In this document: in pieces, positions 45,780 through 55,066 of the stretch
Layout of the letters: every line of letters starts with the position of its first letter
Numbering within the stretch: position 1 is the stretch's first letter
DNA from: Bizionia sp. M204
GTDB taxonomy: Bacteria > Bacteroidota > Bacteroidia > Flavobacteriales > Flavobacteriaceae
Reading direction: 5' to 3'
NCBI RefSeq assembly: GCF_023205095.1
Contig: NZ_CP046242.1
Span: forward strand, 919,001 to 983,000
DNA: 64,000 bases
Position numbers and translations under genes: made by a program
Notes under the pieces: generated by a model
The model's input: only the letters and a program-made list of their open reading frames with translations
Told to the model about the DNA's origin: nothing
Databases searched by the model: none

Positions 45780-47016
45780 TCCGTTTACTTCCAATACATA
45801 TCAGGAAACTTGGTTAAAGCATTTTTCAAAACAGAAAGAAGGCAAACAATTTCAATTTATTAAAAACCTGTCCTTTATAAAGCATAAGTTTCTACCATAT
45901 TATATAAATGCTGGTAGAAATATGACTAATGGTATGACCTATGAGATTGACGCCTTGGCATCAGATTTTAAAAACAAAGCCGTGGTTATATATGATGTTC
46001 CAGATTATTGTAATTGGACTGATCCTGTTAAAATTCCCAATCTTAAAATTAAGAAAGTCCGCCAGTATAAAGGGTTTCTAGCAGATTTATCGAAAGTTAC
46101 GTCGTTTGAAGCGTATTTGCAAAACACCTTAAATGCCAAATCCAGAAATAAGTTTAGGAGCACCTTAAAAAAGTTTGAGAGCTGCTTTGATGTATCCTAC
46201 AATTATTATTATGGAGATATAGCTCCAGACGCTTATAAAACCTTGATGGCCAATTTTAAGAACTTGGTTGAAACACGCTATGGCGATTTAAAAATTGATA
46301 CCAGTTTAATTAGTGAATGGCCATTTTATGAAGAATTAGTGTATAAAATGCTTCATGAAAAAAAGGCTATGATTATCAGTATTGATGTTGCGGGCAAACC
46401 TATTTCTATGTCGCTTGCATTTTTAGGGGAAAACTCGCTTGTTGGTGCGGTGAAGGCATTTAATACTAATTATTACAAGTTTAACGTTGGTCATATCGAG
46501 ATTAGCAAGTTTATTGATTGGTGCATTAAAAACGACAAAGAGATTCTAGATTTTTCGAAAGGAGAATATGAATATAAAACAAAATGGACTAACACTAACT
46601 ATTTGTATAATTGTCATATACTGTACGATACATCAAATATTGCTTCAAGTATAACAGGCTATTTATTAGTCAAGTATTTTGGGTTCAAGCAATACCTACG
46701 CGACAAAAATTTTAATTTATTTGTTGCAAAAACGCGTTTTGCACTTAAGAATTTTGGTGCTTCAAAGGAACAGAAACTGCCATTTAAAATTCATCCCATT
46801 AAGGGAGATATAAATTTCAAGGCCTATCAATTAGTTGATTTAAATGAAGAAGGTGAACGCTTTCCGTTTTTAAACAGACTTGTGTTTGACGGATTATATC
46901 AAAAACCAGAATGTGTTTCAGGTATTAAAATCTATAGGTCAGTTAAGATAATAGAAGGTAAGCCAAATTATCTAGTAACGGGAACCAAAAGCAAATATCT
47001 TATTGAGATTCTTTAG
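45769..47016 (+). CDS. FemAB/BioF2-like GNAT-fold acyltransferase, copy 2
   Basis: A 415-residue paralogue of the preceding gene, with the same N-terminus (NPFTSNTYQETWLKHF) and the same order of core motifs (KFRSTLKKFESCF, MIISIDVAGKPISMSLAF, FNTNYYKFNVGHIEI, LDFSKGEYEYKTKW). ATG at 45769 is used; it lies inside the last codons of copy 1 (11-base overlap), so the pair is translationally coupled. A TTG three codons earlier is less likely. Its 3' end overlaps the convergent deacetylase gene by 17 bases. Confidence 0.78.
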   Translation: MKHNPFTSNTYQETWLKHFSKQKEGKQFQFIKNLSFIKHKFLPYYINAGRNMTNGMTYEIDALASDFKNKAVVIYDVPDYCNWTDPVKIPNLKIKKVRQYKGFLADLSKVTSFEAYLQNTLNAKSRNKFRSTLKKFESCFDVSYNYYYGDIAPDAYKTLMANFKNLVETRYGDLKIDTSLISEWPFYEELVYKMLHEKKAMIISIDVAGKPISMSLAFLGENSLVGAVKAFNTNYYKFNVGHIEISKFIDWCIKNDKEILDFSKGEYEYKTKWTNTNYLYNCHILYDTSNIASSITGYLLVKYFGFKQYLRDKNFNLFVAKTRFALKNFGASKEQKLPFKIHPIKGDINFKAYQLVDLNEEGERFPFLNRLVFDGLYQKPECVSGIKIYRSVKIIEGKPNYLVTGTKSKYLIEIL

Positions 47017-47998
47017 CATGGTATTTTTCTGCTAATTGCGCCATAGATACACTCTGGAAATCATGATTTTTTTGAAGCTCTGTAAAGAGTTTAAAGATAT
47101 CTTCTAGGTTTTTGAAATTGGCATCCATATTCTTTCCAAAATTATGAGGGTGCCACCAAAGATGATAGATTTCGTTATTTTTTGCGGCCTTGACTAATCC
47201 TTTTTTAATTCTAGAAATACGCAGTGGTTCTAATAATTTGAAACTGTTACTATAGGGTCTAAAAAATTTGCTTGAAGGAATGTTTAATATACCATGACTA
47301 TTTTTTAAATGGCTAATAGAGTAGGTGTTATAACCCGAAACATTACAGTAGGCATCTGTAAGTCTGAATGCTTTATGTGTTGCGTTATCTAGTTTTTTTG
47401 TGTCATGTGTATCAAACATCCAATGGTTTTCAATACCACGATAGCATATAATCCCATGTTTTGCGCATATTTTTAAATAAGCCTCATTAATCTGATTCCT
47501 AGGAAATACAATGCTTTTTATGTTTATGTTTTTTTGTTTTGCAATTTGGACGGCCGCAATAATATCGGCTTCAAACTGGTCTGGAGTTTGTCCGTCTTCA
47601 TTGGCATAGTAATGACTGAAGGTATGACTAGCAATTTCATGATTTCCATTGGTTCTTATGAATTCAATTAAAGATTCAGCATAATGAAATGGATCATCTG
47701 TTTCATTTTCACCAATGTTTTCTATTAAGTTATATGGGTTAAACCGGGAGTTTAAATAGGTTGGTTTTTCAGATGGCAACGCGCTTAATAATTCCTGTTT
47801 GTTTTTGGCAAACAAGAAACCAACAGTGGCAAAAGTCAAGGTAATATTATATTGATCGGCCAATGCCACCAATCTAGGTATCACTTCCCTAACATTTTTT
47901 AAATTAGTATGATAGTTTGATGTTGTTTTCACGTCAAACAAGCCCCAAAAGAGCTCAAAATCTAACGAAATTAATAAATAGCCGTTCTGTGTTTTCAT
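47000..47998 (-). CDS. Polysaccharide deacetylase family protein
   Basis: A 332-residue cytoplasmic protein of the NodB/polysaccharide deacetylase superfamily. The first motif is SLDFELFWG (residues 11-19), with DFE in place of the common (T/S)FDD. The metal-binding motif is HEIASHTFSHYY (near residue 118, HxxxxHxxxH), and RNQINEAYLKICAKHG follows. No signal peptide, so it may act on lipid-linked or nucleotide-linked sugars, or be an amidase-like variant. Its ATG shares a base with the stop of the sugar transferase gene. Confidence 0.85.
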   Translation of the reverse strand: MKTQNGYLLISLDFELFWGLFDVKTTSNYHTNLKNVREVIPRLVALADQYNITLTFATVGFLFAKNKQELLSALPSEKPTYLNSRFNPYNLIENIGENETDDPFHYAESLIEFIRTNGNHEIASHTFSHYYANEDGQTPDQFEADIIAAVQIAKQKNINIKSIVFPRNQINEAYLKICAKHGIICYRGIENHWMFDTHDTKKLDNATHKAFRLTDAYCNVSGYNTYSISHLKNSHGILNIPSSKFFRPYSNSFKLLEPLRISRIKKGLVKAAKNNEIYHLWWHPHNFGKNMDANFKNLEDIFKLFTELQKNHDFQSVSMAQLAEKYHAKESQ

Positions 47999-48594
47999 TA
48001 ACCCATAATAGTTTGAATGGTTTTAATAATAATTTTAAAATCTACTAATAAGCTGGCGCTATTAATATATTTCTTATTCAGTGCTATTTTTTGAGGTAAA
48101 ATGGTATTTATATAAAAACTCTCCATGTTTTTAGCAGTTTTTAATAATTCTGCTTCATCACGAAAAGCAATAGAGGCATAGTCTGTAATTCCTGGTTTTA
48201 CAGATAATATTTCCATATCATCAACCGAATAGTAATTAACATAATGTCTTACTTCCGGTCTAGGTCCAACAAAACTCATACTGCCTAAAAATACATTGAT
48301 TAATTGGGGGAGTTCATCAAGCTTATATTTTCTTAAAAAAAAACCGGTTTTTGTAACTCTTGGGTCTTTATCTCCAACGGTTAGCAAGCCCTTTTTGTCC
48401 GAGCCGATAAACATGGTTCTAAATTTAAAAATTTTAAAATCTGAATTCCCTTTTCCTACACGTGTTTGTTTGTAAAAAATGGGTCCTTTAGACTCTAACT
48501 TTAAAATTAGTGCTATTACCAAAAGTAAAGGTAACGATAATATTATACCTAATAAAGAAAAAACGATATCAAAAAAGCGCTTTAACATAGACAA
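47998..48594 (-). CDS. Initiating sugar-1-phosphate transferase (PglC/WcaJ C-terminal type)
   Basis: A 198-residue polyprenyl-phosphate phosphoglycosyltransferase. It starts with RFFDIVFSLLGIILSLPLLL (re-entrant membrane helix), then GPIFYKQTRVGKG, FKIFKFRTMF and DELPQLINVFLGSMSFVGPR with the catalytic Asp-Glu just before. It is the short PglC-like form without the WcaJ multi-helix N-terminus. It puts the first sugar phosphate on undecaprenyl phosphate to start the repeat unit. It overlaps the upstream aminotransferase gene by 13 bases. Confidence 0.93.
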   Translation of the reverse strand: MSMLKRFFDIVFSLLGIILSLPLLLVIALILKLESKGPIFYKQTRVGKGNSDFKIFKFRTMFIGSDKKGLLTVGDKDPRVTKTGFFLRKYKLDELPQLINVFLGSMSFVGPRPEVRHYVNYYSVDDMEILSVKPGITDYASIAFRDEAELLKTAKNMESFYINTILPQKIALNKKYINSASLLVDFKIIIKTIQTIMG

Positions 48595-49790
48595 GATTCT
48601 ACGGCATTTTCAACCGTGTTTACAATGTATTTGAGCTCTTCTTCCGTAAGTTGAGGATAAATTGGCAATGAGATTTCCGATTTAAAGTTGGTGTATGCCA
48701 CTGGGTAATCTGCAATGTTATACCCCATATTTTTAAACAAAGTTAACAATGGTAATGGCTGAAAATGCACGTTAACAGCAACACCTTCTTTTGAAATGGC
48801 TTCAATAATAGCATCACGTTGCTCTTCTGTGGCGTCCTTTATTCGTAAAGCGTACAGATGACAAGATGAAAGTTTGTCTTCATTTTTATAAGGCGGAATG
48901 ATAGCCCAAGGCTTGGTTTTAAAATACGCTTGGTAATATGCATATATCGTTTCGCGCTTTTCTAAAATATGCGAAAAATATTCAGGAAGCTGGGCAACAC
49001 CAATGGCAGCAAGGACATCAGGCATATTTATCTTCATGCCTGGATAAATAATATCGTATTTCCAACCACCTGCTTTAGATTTTGTAAAAGCATCTTTAGT
49101 CTGTCCGTTTAAAGAAAAACATCTTAAATAATTATATTCCTCTTGATTGCTAAACGGTTCAGGAAGGTTTAAGCAAACGGCTCCCCCTTCGGCTGTAGTA
49201 ATGTTTTTTACGGCATGAAATGAAAATACGGTAATATCTGATGTTAATCCAACAAACCTATTTTTATATTTAGCGCCAATAGCATGAGCAGCATCGGCAA
49301 TAGTTACAATTCTATTTAATTGATGTTGCTTTTCTGAATTTGGTTTAAAAATAGGTTTTTTATTGTCAACAAGCCTCTGAATTTCATCATAATCACAAGG
49401 CCATCCAGCAATATCAACTGGCATGATTGCTTTTGTTTTTTCGGTTATTGCTTTTTCAATAGCAGAGATGGAAATATTAAAGTCCTCTTTGGTGTCTACC
49501 ATTACAGGTGTAGCGCCCACGTGAATTACAGCTAAAGCAGTGGCAGCGTATGTGTAAGCTGGGATAATAACTTCGTCACCAGGACCAATGTCATACCATT
49601 TTAAAGCTAACATTAATCCAGAAGTTGCCGAGTTAACACACAAAGTATTTGGAACGCCAATATGCTCACAAACAAGATCTTCTAGCTTTTTAACTTTAGG
49701 TCCCGTGGTAATCCAGCCAGATTCTAATGCGTCTGTAACTTCGTTAATTACGGCTGGGTTAATGTAAGGTGGTGAAAATGGAATTTTCAT
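48582..49790 (-). CDS. PLP-dependent sugar aminotransferase (DegT family), second copy
   Basis: A 402-residue DegT-family aminotransferase that differs clearly from the one at 43 kb. It has NSATSGLMLALKWYDIGPGD (near residue 58), IADAAHAIGAKYKN (near 165) and the PLP lysine in FHAVKNITTAEGG (about residue 190). The histidine next to the lysine is typical of ArnB/PseC-like enzymes. It likely makes a second amino sugar for the repeat unit. It follows a GT4 gene by 3 bases. Confidence 0.9.
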   Translation of the reverse strand: MKIPFSPPYINPAVINEVTDALESGWITTGPKVKKLEDLVCEHIGVPNTLCVNSATSGLMLALKWYDIGPGDEVIIPAYTYAATALAVIHVGATPVMVDTKEDFNISISAIEKAITEKTKAIMPVDIAGWPCDYDEIQRLVDNKKPIFKPNSEKQHQLNRIVTIADAAHAIGAKYKNRFVGLTSDITVFSFHAVKNITTAEGGAVCLNLPEPFSNQEEYNYLRCFSLNGQTKDAFTKSKAGGWKYDIIYPGMKINMPDVLAAIGVAQLPEYFSHILEKRETIYAYYQAYFKTKPWAIIPPYKNEDKLSSCHLYALRIKDATEEQRDAIIEAISKEGVAVNVHFQPLPLLTLFKNMGYNIADYPVAYTNFKSEISLPIYPQLTEEELKYIVNTVENAVESCLC

Positions 49791-49793
49791 AAT

Positions 49794-50885
49794 TTAATGT
49801 TGATTAATAGCGTCTTCAAATATAGTTATATATTGTTTAGATACGTTTTCAAGACTAAACGTTTCAACTCTTTTTAATGCGCTTTCAGCTAATTTATTGG
49901 CTAAATTTTTATTTGTTCCTAATTTTATGATGGCATCAACTAGCGCTTCAGTATTTTTTGAAGGCACTAAAATTGCTTCTTGATTGTTTTTGGCAAATTC
50001 GCGAACTCCAGTTACATCTGTTGAAATAATAGGTAGTCCCACAGCAGCAGCTTCTAGAAGCACTCTAGCAAAACCTTCACGAAACGTTGGTAGTATCATA
50101 GCATCTGCGCTTAATAGTAATTCACTTACGTCTTTTCGTTCGCCTAAAAATTCCACATAAGATTCATATTGTTTTAATATTTCGGAATTTAGTCGCTTGG
50201 AATGCTCTTCTAACGGTCCCACAATTATAAACTTAAAGTCATAGCCTCTTTCGTGGCATATTTTAGCTGCTTCTAATAAAAATGTGATGCCTTTTTCATA
50301 AACTAAACGCGCCACAAATATAAATGTGAAAGTCTTGTTGTTGCGCTCTGCTAAAGATTTGTATTGTTTTAGTTCTATGCCACTGCTGTATATTAACCCG
50401 AAATTATGTGGATTAATAAGATGGTATTTTAGAAATAAATTTTTGTCATCATCATTTTGAAAAATTGTTTTATATACACGGTTTTTGACTTTTCTATGCA
50501 ATGTTTTATAAACGAATTGTAAAATTAAATTCCGAAAGGATTTAGACATAAAAATAGTACCTAAACCGGTAATTGTTCGGGTGATGGGTGTCTTCGTCTT
50601 AAGTAATGCTAGTGGTACTAAAAATGCTGGTTTCGTGTCAAACGTATGAATGAGATCAAATCTGTTATCGGTAAAAAATGACCGATACCATTTTATAGTT
50701 TTATTATCTGATGTTATGGATAAGCTTCTATTTAATGGGTAATCAAAATAGGTTATGTTTTCAGGGAACTCCACGTTGCTTGTCCCAATAATAGTCACCT
50801 CAAAACCGGCAGCAATTAAATACTGAGAAAGATTGATGCGTTTATGCACATCTTCACCACCAACTAAACATATTTTTTTTGACAT
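49794..50885 (-). CDS. Glycosyltransferase family 4
   Basis: A 363-residue GT-B retaining glycosyltransferase. The acceptor-side N-terminus is KKICLVGGEDVHKRINLSQY, and the donor side has FIFVARLVYEKGITFLLEAA (near residue 190) and the EX7E motif EGFARVLLEAAAVGLPIIST (near 275). The N-terminal start MSKKICLVGG and FDLIHTFDTKPAFLV recall enzymes that add N-acetylhexosamine derivatives to lipid-linked sugars. Specificity is unknown. It lies between asnB (37 bases) and the aminotransferase gene. Confidence 0.9.
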   Translation of the reverse strand: MSKKICLVGGEDVHKRINLSQYLIAAGFEVTIIGTSNVEFPENITYFDYPLNRSLSITSDNKTIKWYRSFFTDNRFDLIHTFDTKPAFLVPLALLKTKTPITRTITGLGTIFMSKSFRNLILQFVYKTLHRKVKNRVYKTIFQNDDDKNLFLKYHLINPHNFGLIYSSGIELKQYKSLAERNNKTFTFIFVARLVYEKGITFLLEAAKICHERGYDFKFIIVGPLEEHSKRLNSEILKQYESYVEFLGERKDVSELLLSADAMILPTFREGFARVLLEAAAVGLPIISTDVTGVREFAKNNQEAILVPSKNTEALVDAIIKLGTNKNLANKLAESALKRVETFSLENVSKQYITIFEDAINQH

Positions 50886-50922
50886 TTATTTTTAAACTAT
50901 AAGTAGCTAATTGTTTCTTGAT

Positions 50923-52815
50923 TTATAATTGTGGGCTGTAAAGTGAAAAATACCACTTTTGAAATGTGTAAAATGTCCAAACTTTATAGCTATTGTCTTC
51001 CTTACCTGAAATATGATTCATGACTAATGGTTTGATGTATTTGCTATTAAACAACCCTTGTTTATCTATTAGTTTAGAGTTTATATAATGTTCTAATTCG
51101 GTTTTTAAGCCAGCACGAAGCCAATCTCCAACAGGAACGGCAAATCCTTTTTTAGATTTATCTAGAAATCCATCAGGAAATTCATGCTTAAAAGCTTCTT
51201 TTAAAATATGCTTTTTGCTCCAGCCTTTGAGTAAGTAGTTTTCTGGTAAACTATTGGAAAAATTCCAAAGAGCTTTGTTTAAAAATGGCGCACGACATTC
51301 CAAGGAATTCATCATGCTGGTTCTATCTACTTTAACGAGCATGTCACCTTCAAGGCTTAATAAACGGTCAACCTCTCGATAATCATGAAGCGATTTAGGT
51401 TTGCTAATATGTCCTTTATAGTAGGCAAACGGATTTGCTAACGTATGTTCAGGGTTTAGTAATTGTTGGGTGTCATTTTCAAAACCTAATGAAATAATAT
51501 TCCAATAGTTTTCACCTGTATAATCAATAGCTTGGACCAGTTTTTTTAGTTTAAAACGTTTTCCGCGATTATCATCTTTAGTAGAAAGTAAACTGGTTAG
51601 CAATGGCTTTGTACTATTATGAAGAAACTCGGGAACCATTTTGGTATAACGGTTGTTTAAATTTCCCATGTAATATTTATTGTAACCACCAAAAACCTCA
51701 TCGCCACCATCTCCGGTTAAAGCAACTTTTACATAATTGCTTGTTTTTTTGGATACCAAATAGGTTGGTAGTGCTGATGAATCTGCAAAGGGTTCATCAA
51801 AATTCAATAAAATAGCATCAATATGTGCTTTAATATCACTTTCAGAAATTATAAATTCATGATGATTACTGTTGATTTGCTTGGCTACCAGTTTAGATTT
51901 ATCGGTTTCATCAAATGAAGCTTTATCAAAACCAATAGAAAAGGTGTCTATTTTGTTATTAGATAATTGTGATAAGCCCAAACTAACAATGGAAGAATCT
52001 ACACCACCAGATAAAAATGTTCCAATTGGAACGTCGCTAACCGTGCGACTTTCAATACTGGTCATCATGAGGTCGTGCAATTTAAATTTAGCCTCATTAA
52101 AAGACAAGTTGCTTCTATCTGTCTCAATTTTATGAATTTCGGAAATCGAATGTGTATGATTTACCAGGTCATAAGTAATATAATGATTGGCTTCTAGTTT
52201 CAGAATACCATTATAAATAGAAAAAGGTGCAGGAATGTAAGTGAGCTTAAAAAATAAATTTAACCCTGTTTTTGAAATTTCCGGCTTATTGGGAAGCACC
52301 TTGATAATGGATTTAAGTTCAGATGCGTAATAAAAACCATTTTCAGTTTGTGCGTAATACAAAGGTTTTTCGCCAAAGAAATCACGCGCAATAATGAGTT
52401 TGTTTTGATTTTTGTCATGAATGCTAAATGCATACATACCATCTAGTTTTTCAAAAGATTTTTCGCCTTCCGTTTCATACAGTTTTAGAATAACTTCTGT
52501 ATCGCTTTGTGTTTTAAAAGTCAAGCCTTTTGTTTCTAAATCTGCACGTAGCTTTCGGTAATTATATATTTCGCCATTAAAAACAATAGTTATGCTATCA
52601 TCTTCATTTGAAATAGGTTGCTTGCCAGTATTTAAATCTATAATTGAAAGTCTGCGCATAGCCATTGCTACACAATATGTGTCACTGCTATTGTGATAAA
52701 AACCGGAATCATCAGGACCACGATGTATGATGGCATGATTCATTTTTTTAAGCGTGTTTAGGGCATCTTCCGAAGCTGTAAATTCAGGTTTTATATATCC
52801 GTTTATTCCACACAT
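50923..52815 (-). CDS. asnB: AsnB-type glutamine-dependent amidotransferase, copy 1
   Basis: A 630-residue class II amidotransferase. Cys2 after the initiator Met (MCGINGYI) is the glutaminase nucleophile; IFNGEIYNYRKLRADLE lies near residue 75; the synthetase PP-loop is FLSGGVDSSIVSLGL (near 267), and TGDGGDEVFGGYNKYY follows. The family makes asparagine, but in O-antigen and capsule loci AsnB-like enzymes amidate uronic acids. With a second copy 2.2 kb away, amidation of the polysaccharide is the likelier role. It lies 3 bases from a GT4 gene. Confidence 0.88.
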   Translation of the reverse strand: MCGINGYIKPEFTASEDALNTLKKMNHAIIHRGPDDSGFYHNSSDTYCVAMAMRRLSIIDLNTGKQPISNEDDSITIVFNGEIYNYRKLRADLETKGLTFKTQSDTEVILKLYETEGEKSFEKLDGMYAFSIHDKNQNKLIIARDFFGEKPLYYAQTENGFYYASELKSIIKVLPNKPEISKTGLNLFFKLTYIPAPFSIYNGILKLEANHYITYDLVNHTHSISEIHKIETDRSNLSFNEAKFKLHDLMMTSIESRTVSDVPIGTFLSGGVDSSIVSLGLSQLSNNKIDTFSIGFDKASFDETDKSKLVAKQINSNHHEFIISESDIKAHIDAILLNFDEPFADSSALPTYLVSKKTSNYVKVALTGDGGDEVFGGYNKYYMGNLNNRYTKMVPEFLHNSTKPLLTSLLSTKDDNRGKRFKLKKLVQAIDYTGENYWNIISLGFENDTQQLLNPEHTLANPFAYYKGHISKPKSLHDYREVDRLLSLEGDMLVKVDRTSMMNSLECRAPFLNKALWNFSNSLPENYLLKGWSKKHILKEAFKHEFPDGFLDKSKKGFAVPVGDWLRAGLKTELEHYINSKLIDKQGLFNSKYIKPLVMNHISGKEDNSYKVWTFYTFQKWYFSLYSPQL

Positions 52816-52818
52816 AAA

Positions 52819-53976
52819 TTAAATACTATCAATTAAGTTTTTAACATGAACTCCAATATTCTTGATGTCGTAAGTTTTAGCGCGCTCGAAACTTAAATCG
52901 CTATACTGTTTGCGTGCTTCTGGATTTTTCTGTAAATATTTAATGGCTTGTGAAAGCCCTACAGAATCATCAACATTTACTAATATGCCATATTTAGCCT
53001 TAACGAAAGACCCTTTTAAAATAGAAACATCTTCATTGTCGTTTAGTAACTCTAGAGGTCCAGACATACAATTGGTGCAAATTACGGGTAAACCAACAGA
53101 CATGGCTTCCAAAACCACGTTAGGGAACCCTTCCGTTAGGGAGCATAGTACAAAGCAATGCCCTTTTATGATGTATGACTTAACATCATCCACATTACCA
53201 TTAAAATTTACACGTCCAGCAAGATTCAATTTAATAGATAATTCATCTAATTGTTGGTGTAAGTAGCCATCCCCATAAATTTCCATATAAAAATTGCTGG
53301 ATAACATACTTATGGCTTCAATAATGCTTTTTTGGTTTTTCACAGGAATCATACGTCCAACGGTGACTACTTTAAAAATGTCTTCAAAATCAGTGTATGT
53401 GGCTAATTCAGGCTTAACTCTTTTGGTTAGAATGGGATTATATATAACAGACCTGTCTATTTTTAGTCTATAATTTGTTTTTAAATCCGCATTGATATAA
53501 ATGGAATTTGAAAATAGTTTGTCGTTTTTGTTGTAAAAATATGGGATTAGTAGTTTGGTTAAAAAAGAAGTAAGCTTATCATCTTTGTACATGATGGATG
53601 GGAAACAACGCTCGCTAATTATAGTTTTTAATTTAGGGTTAAACATTTTAGCAATGCTGGTCATAATATTTTGACGAACTAAAAAGGAAACAACCACATC
53701 AATTTTTTCTTTTTTTAAAACTTTCTGATAGGTAAATATGAATTTGATGTTGTCTTTAATTCTACCAAACACGGAGGTTTTAAAAGTTTCATTAGGTTTA
53801 GATAATACCACCACTTTCGTACCCTCTGGTATAGGCAGTTTAATTTCGTTATATAACAAAATTAACGTGACATCGTAGTATTTAGGAAGCTCAGATAATA
53901 ATAAGCTAACAACTTTCTCGGCTCCACCATAACCTATGGCAGAAATAAACAATGCTATTTTTCTTTTTTCAGACAT
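52819..53976 (-). CDS. Glycosyltransferase family 4
   Basis: A 385-residue GT-B enzyme. The N-terminus KRKIALFISAIGYGGAEKVV is the GGAE pattern of capsule GT4 enzymes; VVTVGRMIPVKNQKSIIEAI is near residue 205, and the donor-site motif EGFPNVVLEAMSVGLPVICT is near 285. Sugar specificity is unknown. It overlaps the upstream GT4 gene by 8 bases, and together they resemble a duplicated pair with the same domain layout. Confidence 0.9.
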   Translation of the reverse strand: MSEKRKIALFISAIGYGGAEKVVSLLLSELPKYYDVTLILLYNEIKLPIPEGTKVVVLSKPNETFKTSVFGRIKDNIKFIFTYQKVLKKEKIDVVVSFLVRQNIMTSIAKMFNPKLKTIISERCFPSIMYKDDKLTSFLTKLLIPYFYNKNDKLFSNSIYINADLKTNYRLKIDRSVIYNPILTKRVKPELATYTDFEDIFKVVTVGRMIPVKNQKSIIEAISMLSSNFYMEIYGDGYLHQQLDELSIKLNLAGRVNFNGNVDDVKSYIIKGHCFVLCSLTEGFPNVVLEAMSVGLPVICTNCMSGPLELLNDNEDVSILKGSFVKAKYGILVNVDDSVGLSQAIKYLQKNPEARKQYSDLSFERAKTYDIKNIGVHVKNLIDSI

Positions 53977-55066
53977 GCTGATTCTTAGGAGATAATTTTA
54001 TAAACAAGTTGGTATAATCATTAATAATTTTATTGCTACTAAATTTATTTTTTACCACATTACTTACAGTTTCCGGGTTAAAAGGGAATGTGTTATGAAT
54101 CTGATTTAAATAGTTTAAATAATCTTCCTCGGTATCAGCTACGTACCCATTTTTACCAGCCTCTATAATTTCATCCAATCCACCAGGAGCATTAAAAGCC
54201 AGAATAGGAGTGCCTACTACACAGCTCTCTATAAGAACATTAGGGAAACCCTCTACAAAGGATCCTTGCAGGAACACATCGCTTTCAGCTAAATAGGTTT
54301 CTACATTTTTTGTGAAGCTAATATACGTTATGTTTTTTGCTAGTCCCTTACTATCAAGCATTTCAAAAATACTATCTTTTTCATTACCAGCACCAATAAT
54401 AGTATAATGAAATGGAAAATTTAATTGTGAAAGCACATGAATAAGCCGCTCATGTCCTTTCTCCTTGCTTAAACGACCAATGGTAATAAAGGAAATTGGT
54501 TTGGATGTATCTCGAGCTGTAGCTTTAAGTTTAAATTCTTTAGTTATAGGGTTATTAATTAATACGGTTTTTGATTTTGGTACTTTATAATTGGCAATCA
54601 TATCCTTTTGCATGTCTTTAGACTGACAAATAATACAATCCACTAATTTATATGCAAATACAATCATAGCCTTAGGGAAAGCAGAATTGGTGTACGGATT
54701 ATGTTTATTTAAAACGGTTAATACATTCGCCTCTCGAGAAACAAATTTAGTCTTTCTAAAATAAGGAGACATAAAAGCAATCATGGTATTCAAATGCACA
54801 ATGGAACTAACTACAATATCTGGTTTGTGTTTTCTGAAATACTGAAACAAACTACCAAAAGCTTTTAAAACACGCGGTTTGTTTAAGTAAACGATGTTTA
54901 AATTTTCTAGTTCGTACACGGTGTCTTTTTCATAGCCTGTAATAAGTAAGGTGACTTTAAATTGGTTTTCGTCCAAGTTTTGAGCCACGTACGATAGGAT
55001 ACGTTCGGCACCACCAGCAGCTAATGATGGTAGGACAAATACAATATTGGTTTTAGAGTGTTTCAT
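53969..55066 (-). CDS. Glycosyltransferase family 4
   Basis: A 365-residue GT-B enzyme with the N-terminal FVLPSLAAGGAERILSYVAQ, SFITIGRLSKEKGHERLIHV (near residue 195) and the EX7E region EGFPNVLIESCVVGTPILAF (near 275). It shares the GGAE and EGFPN patterns with the next gene, consistent with an old duplication. Its start codon shares one base with the stop of the second asnB gene. Confidence 0.9.
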   Translation of the reverse strand: MKHSKTNIVFVLPSLAAGGAERILSYVAQNLDENQFKVTLLITGYEKDTVYELENLNIVYLNKPRVLKAFGSLFQYFRKHKPDIVVSSIVHLNTMIAFMSPYFRKTKFVSREANVLTVLNKHNPYTNSAFPKAMIVFAYKLVDCIICQSKDMQKDMIANYKVPKSKTVLINNPITKEFKLKATARDTSKPISFITIGRLSKEKGHERLIHVLSQLNFPFHYTIIGAGNEKDSIFEMLDSKGLAKNITYISFTKNVETYLAESDVFLQGSFVEGFPNVLIESCVVGTPILAFNAPGGLDEIIEAGKNGYVADTEEDYLNYLNQIHNTFPFNPETVSNVVKNKFSSNKIINDYTNLFIKLSPKNQHV

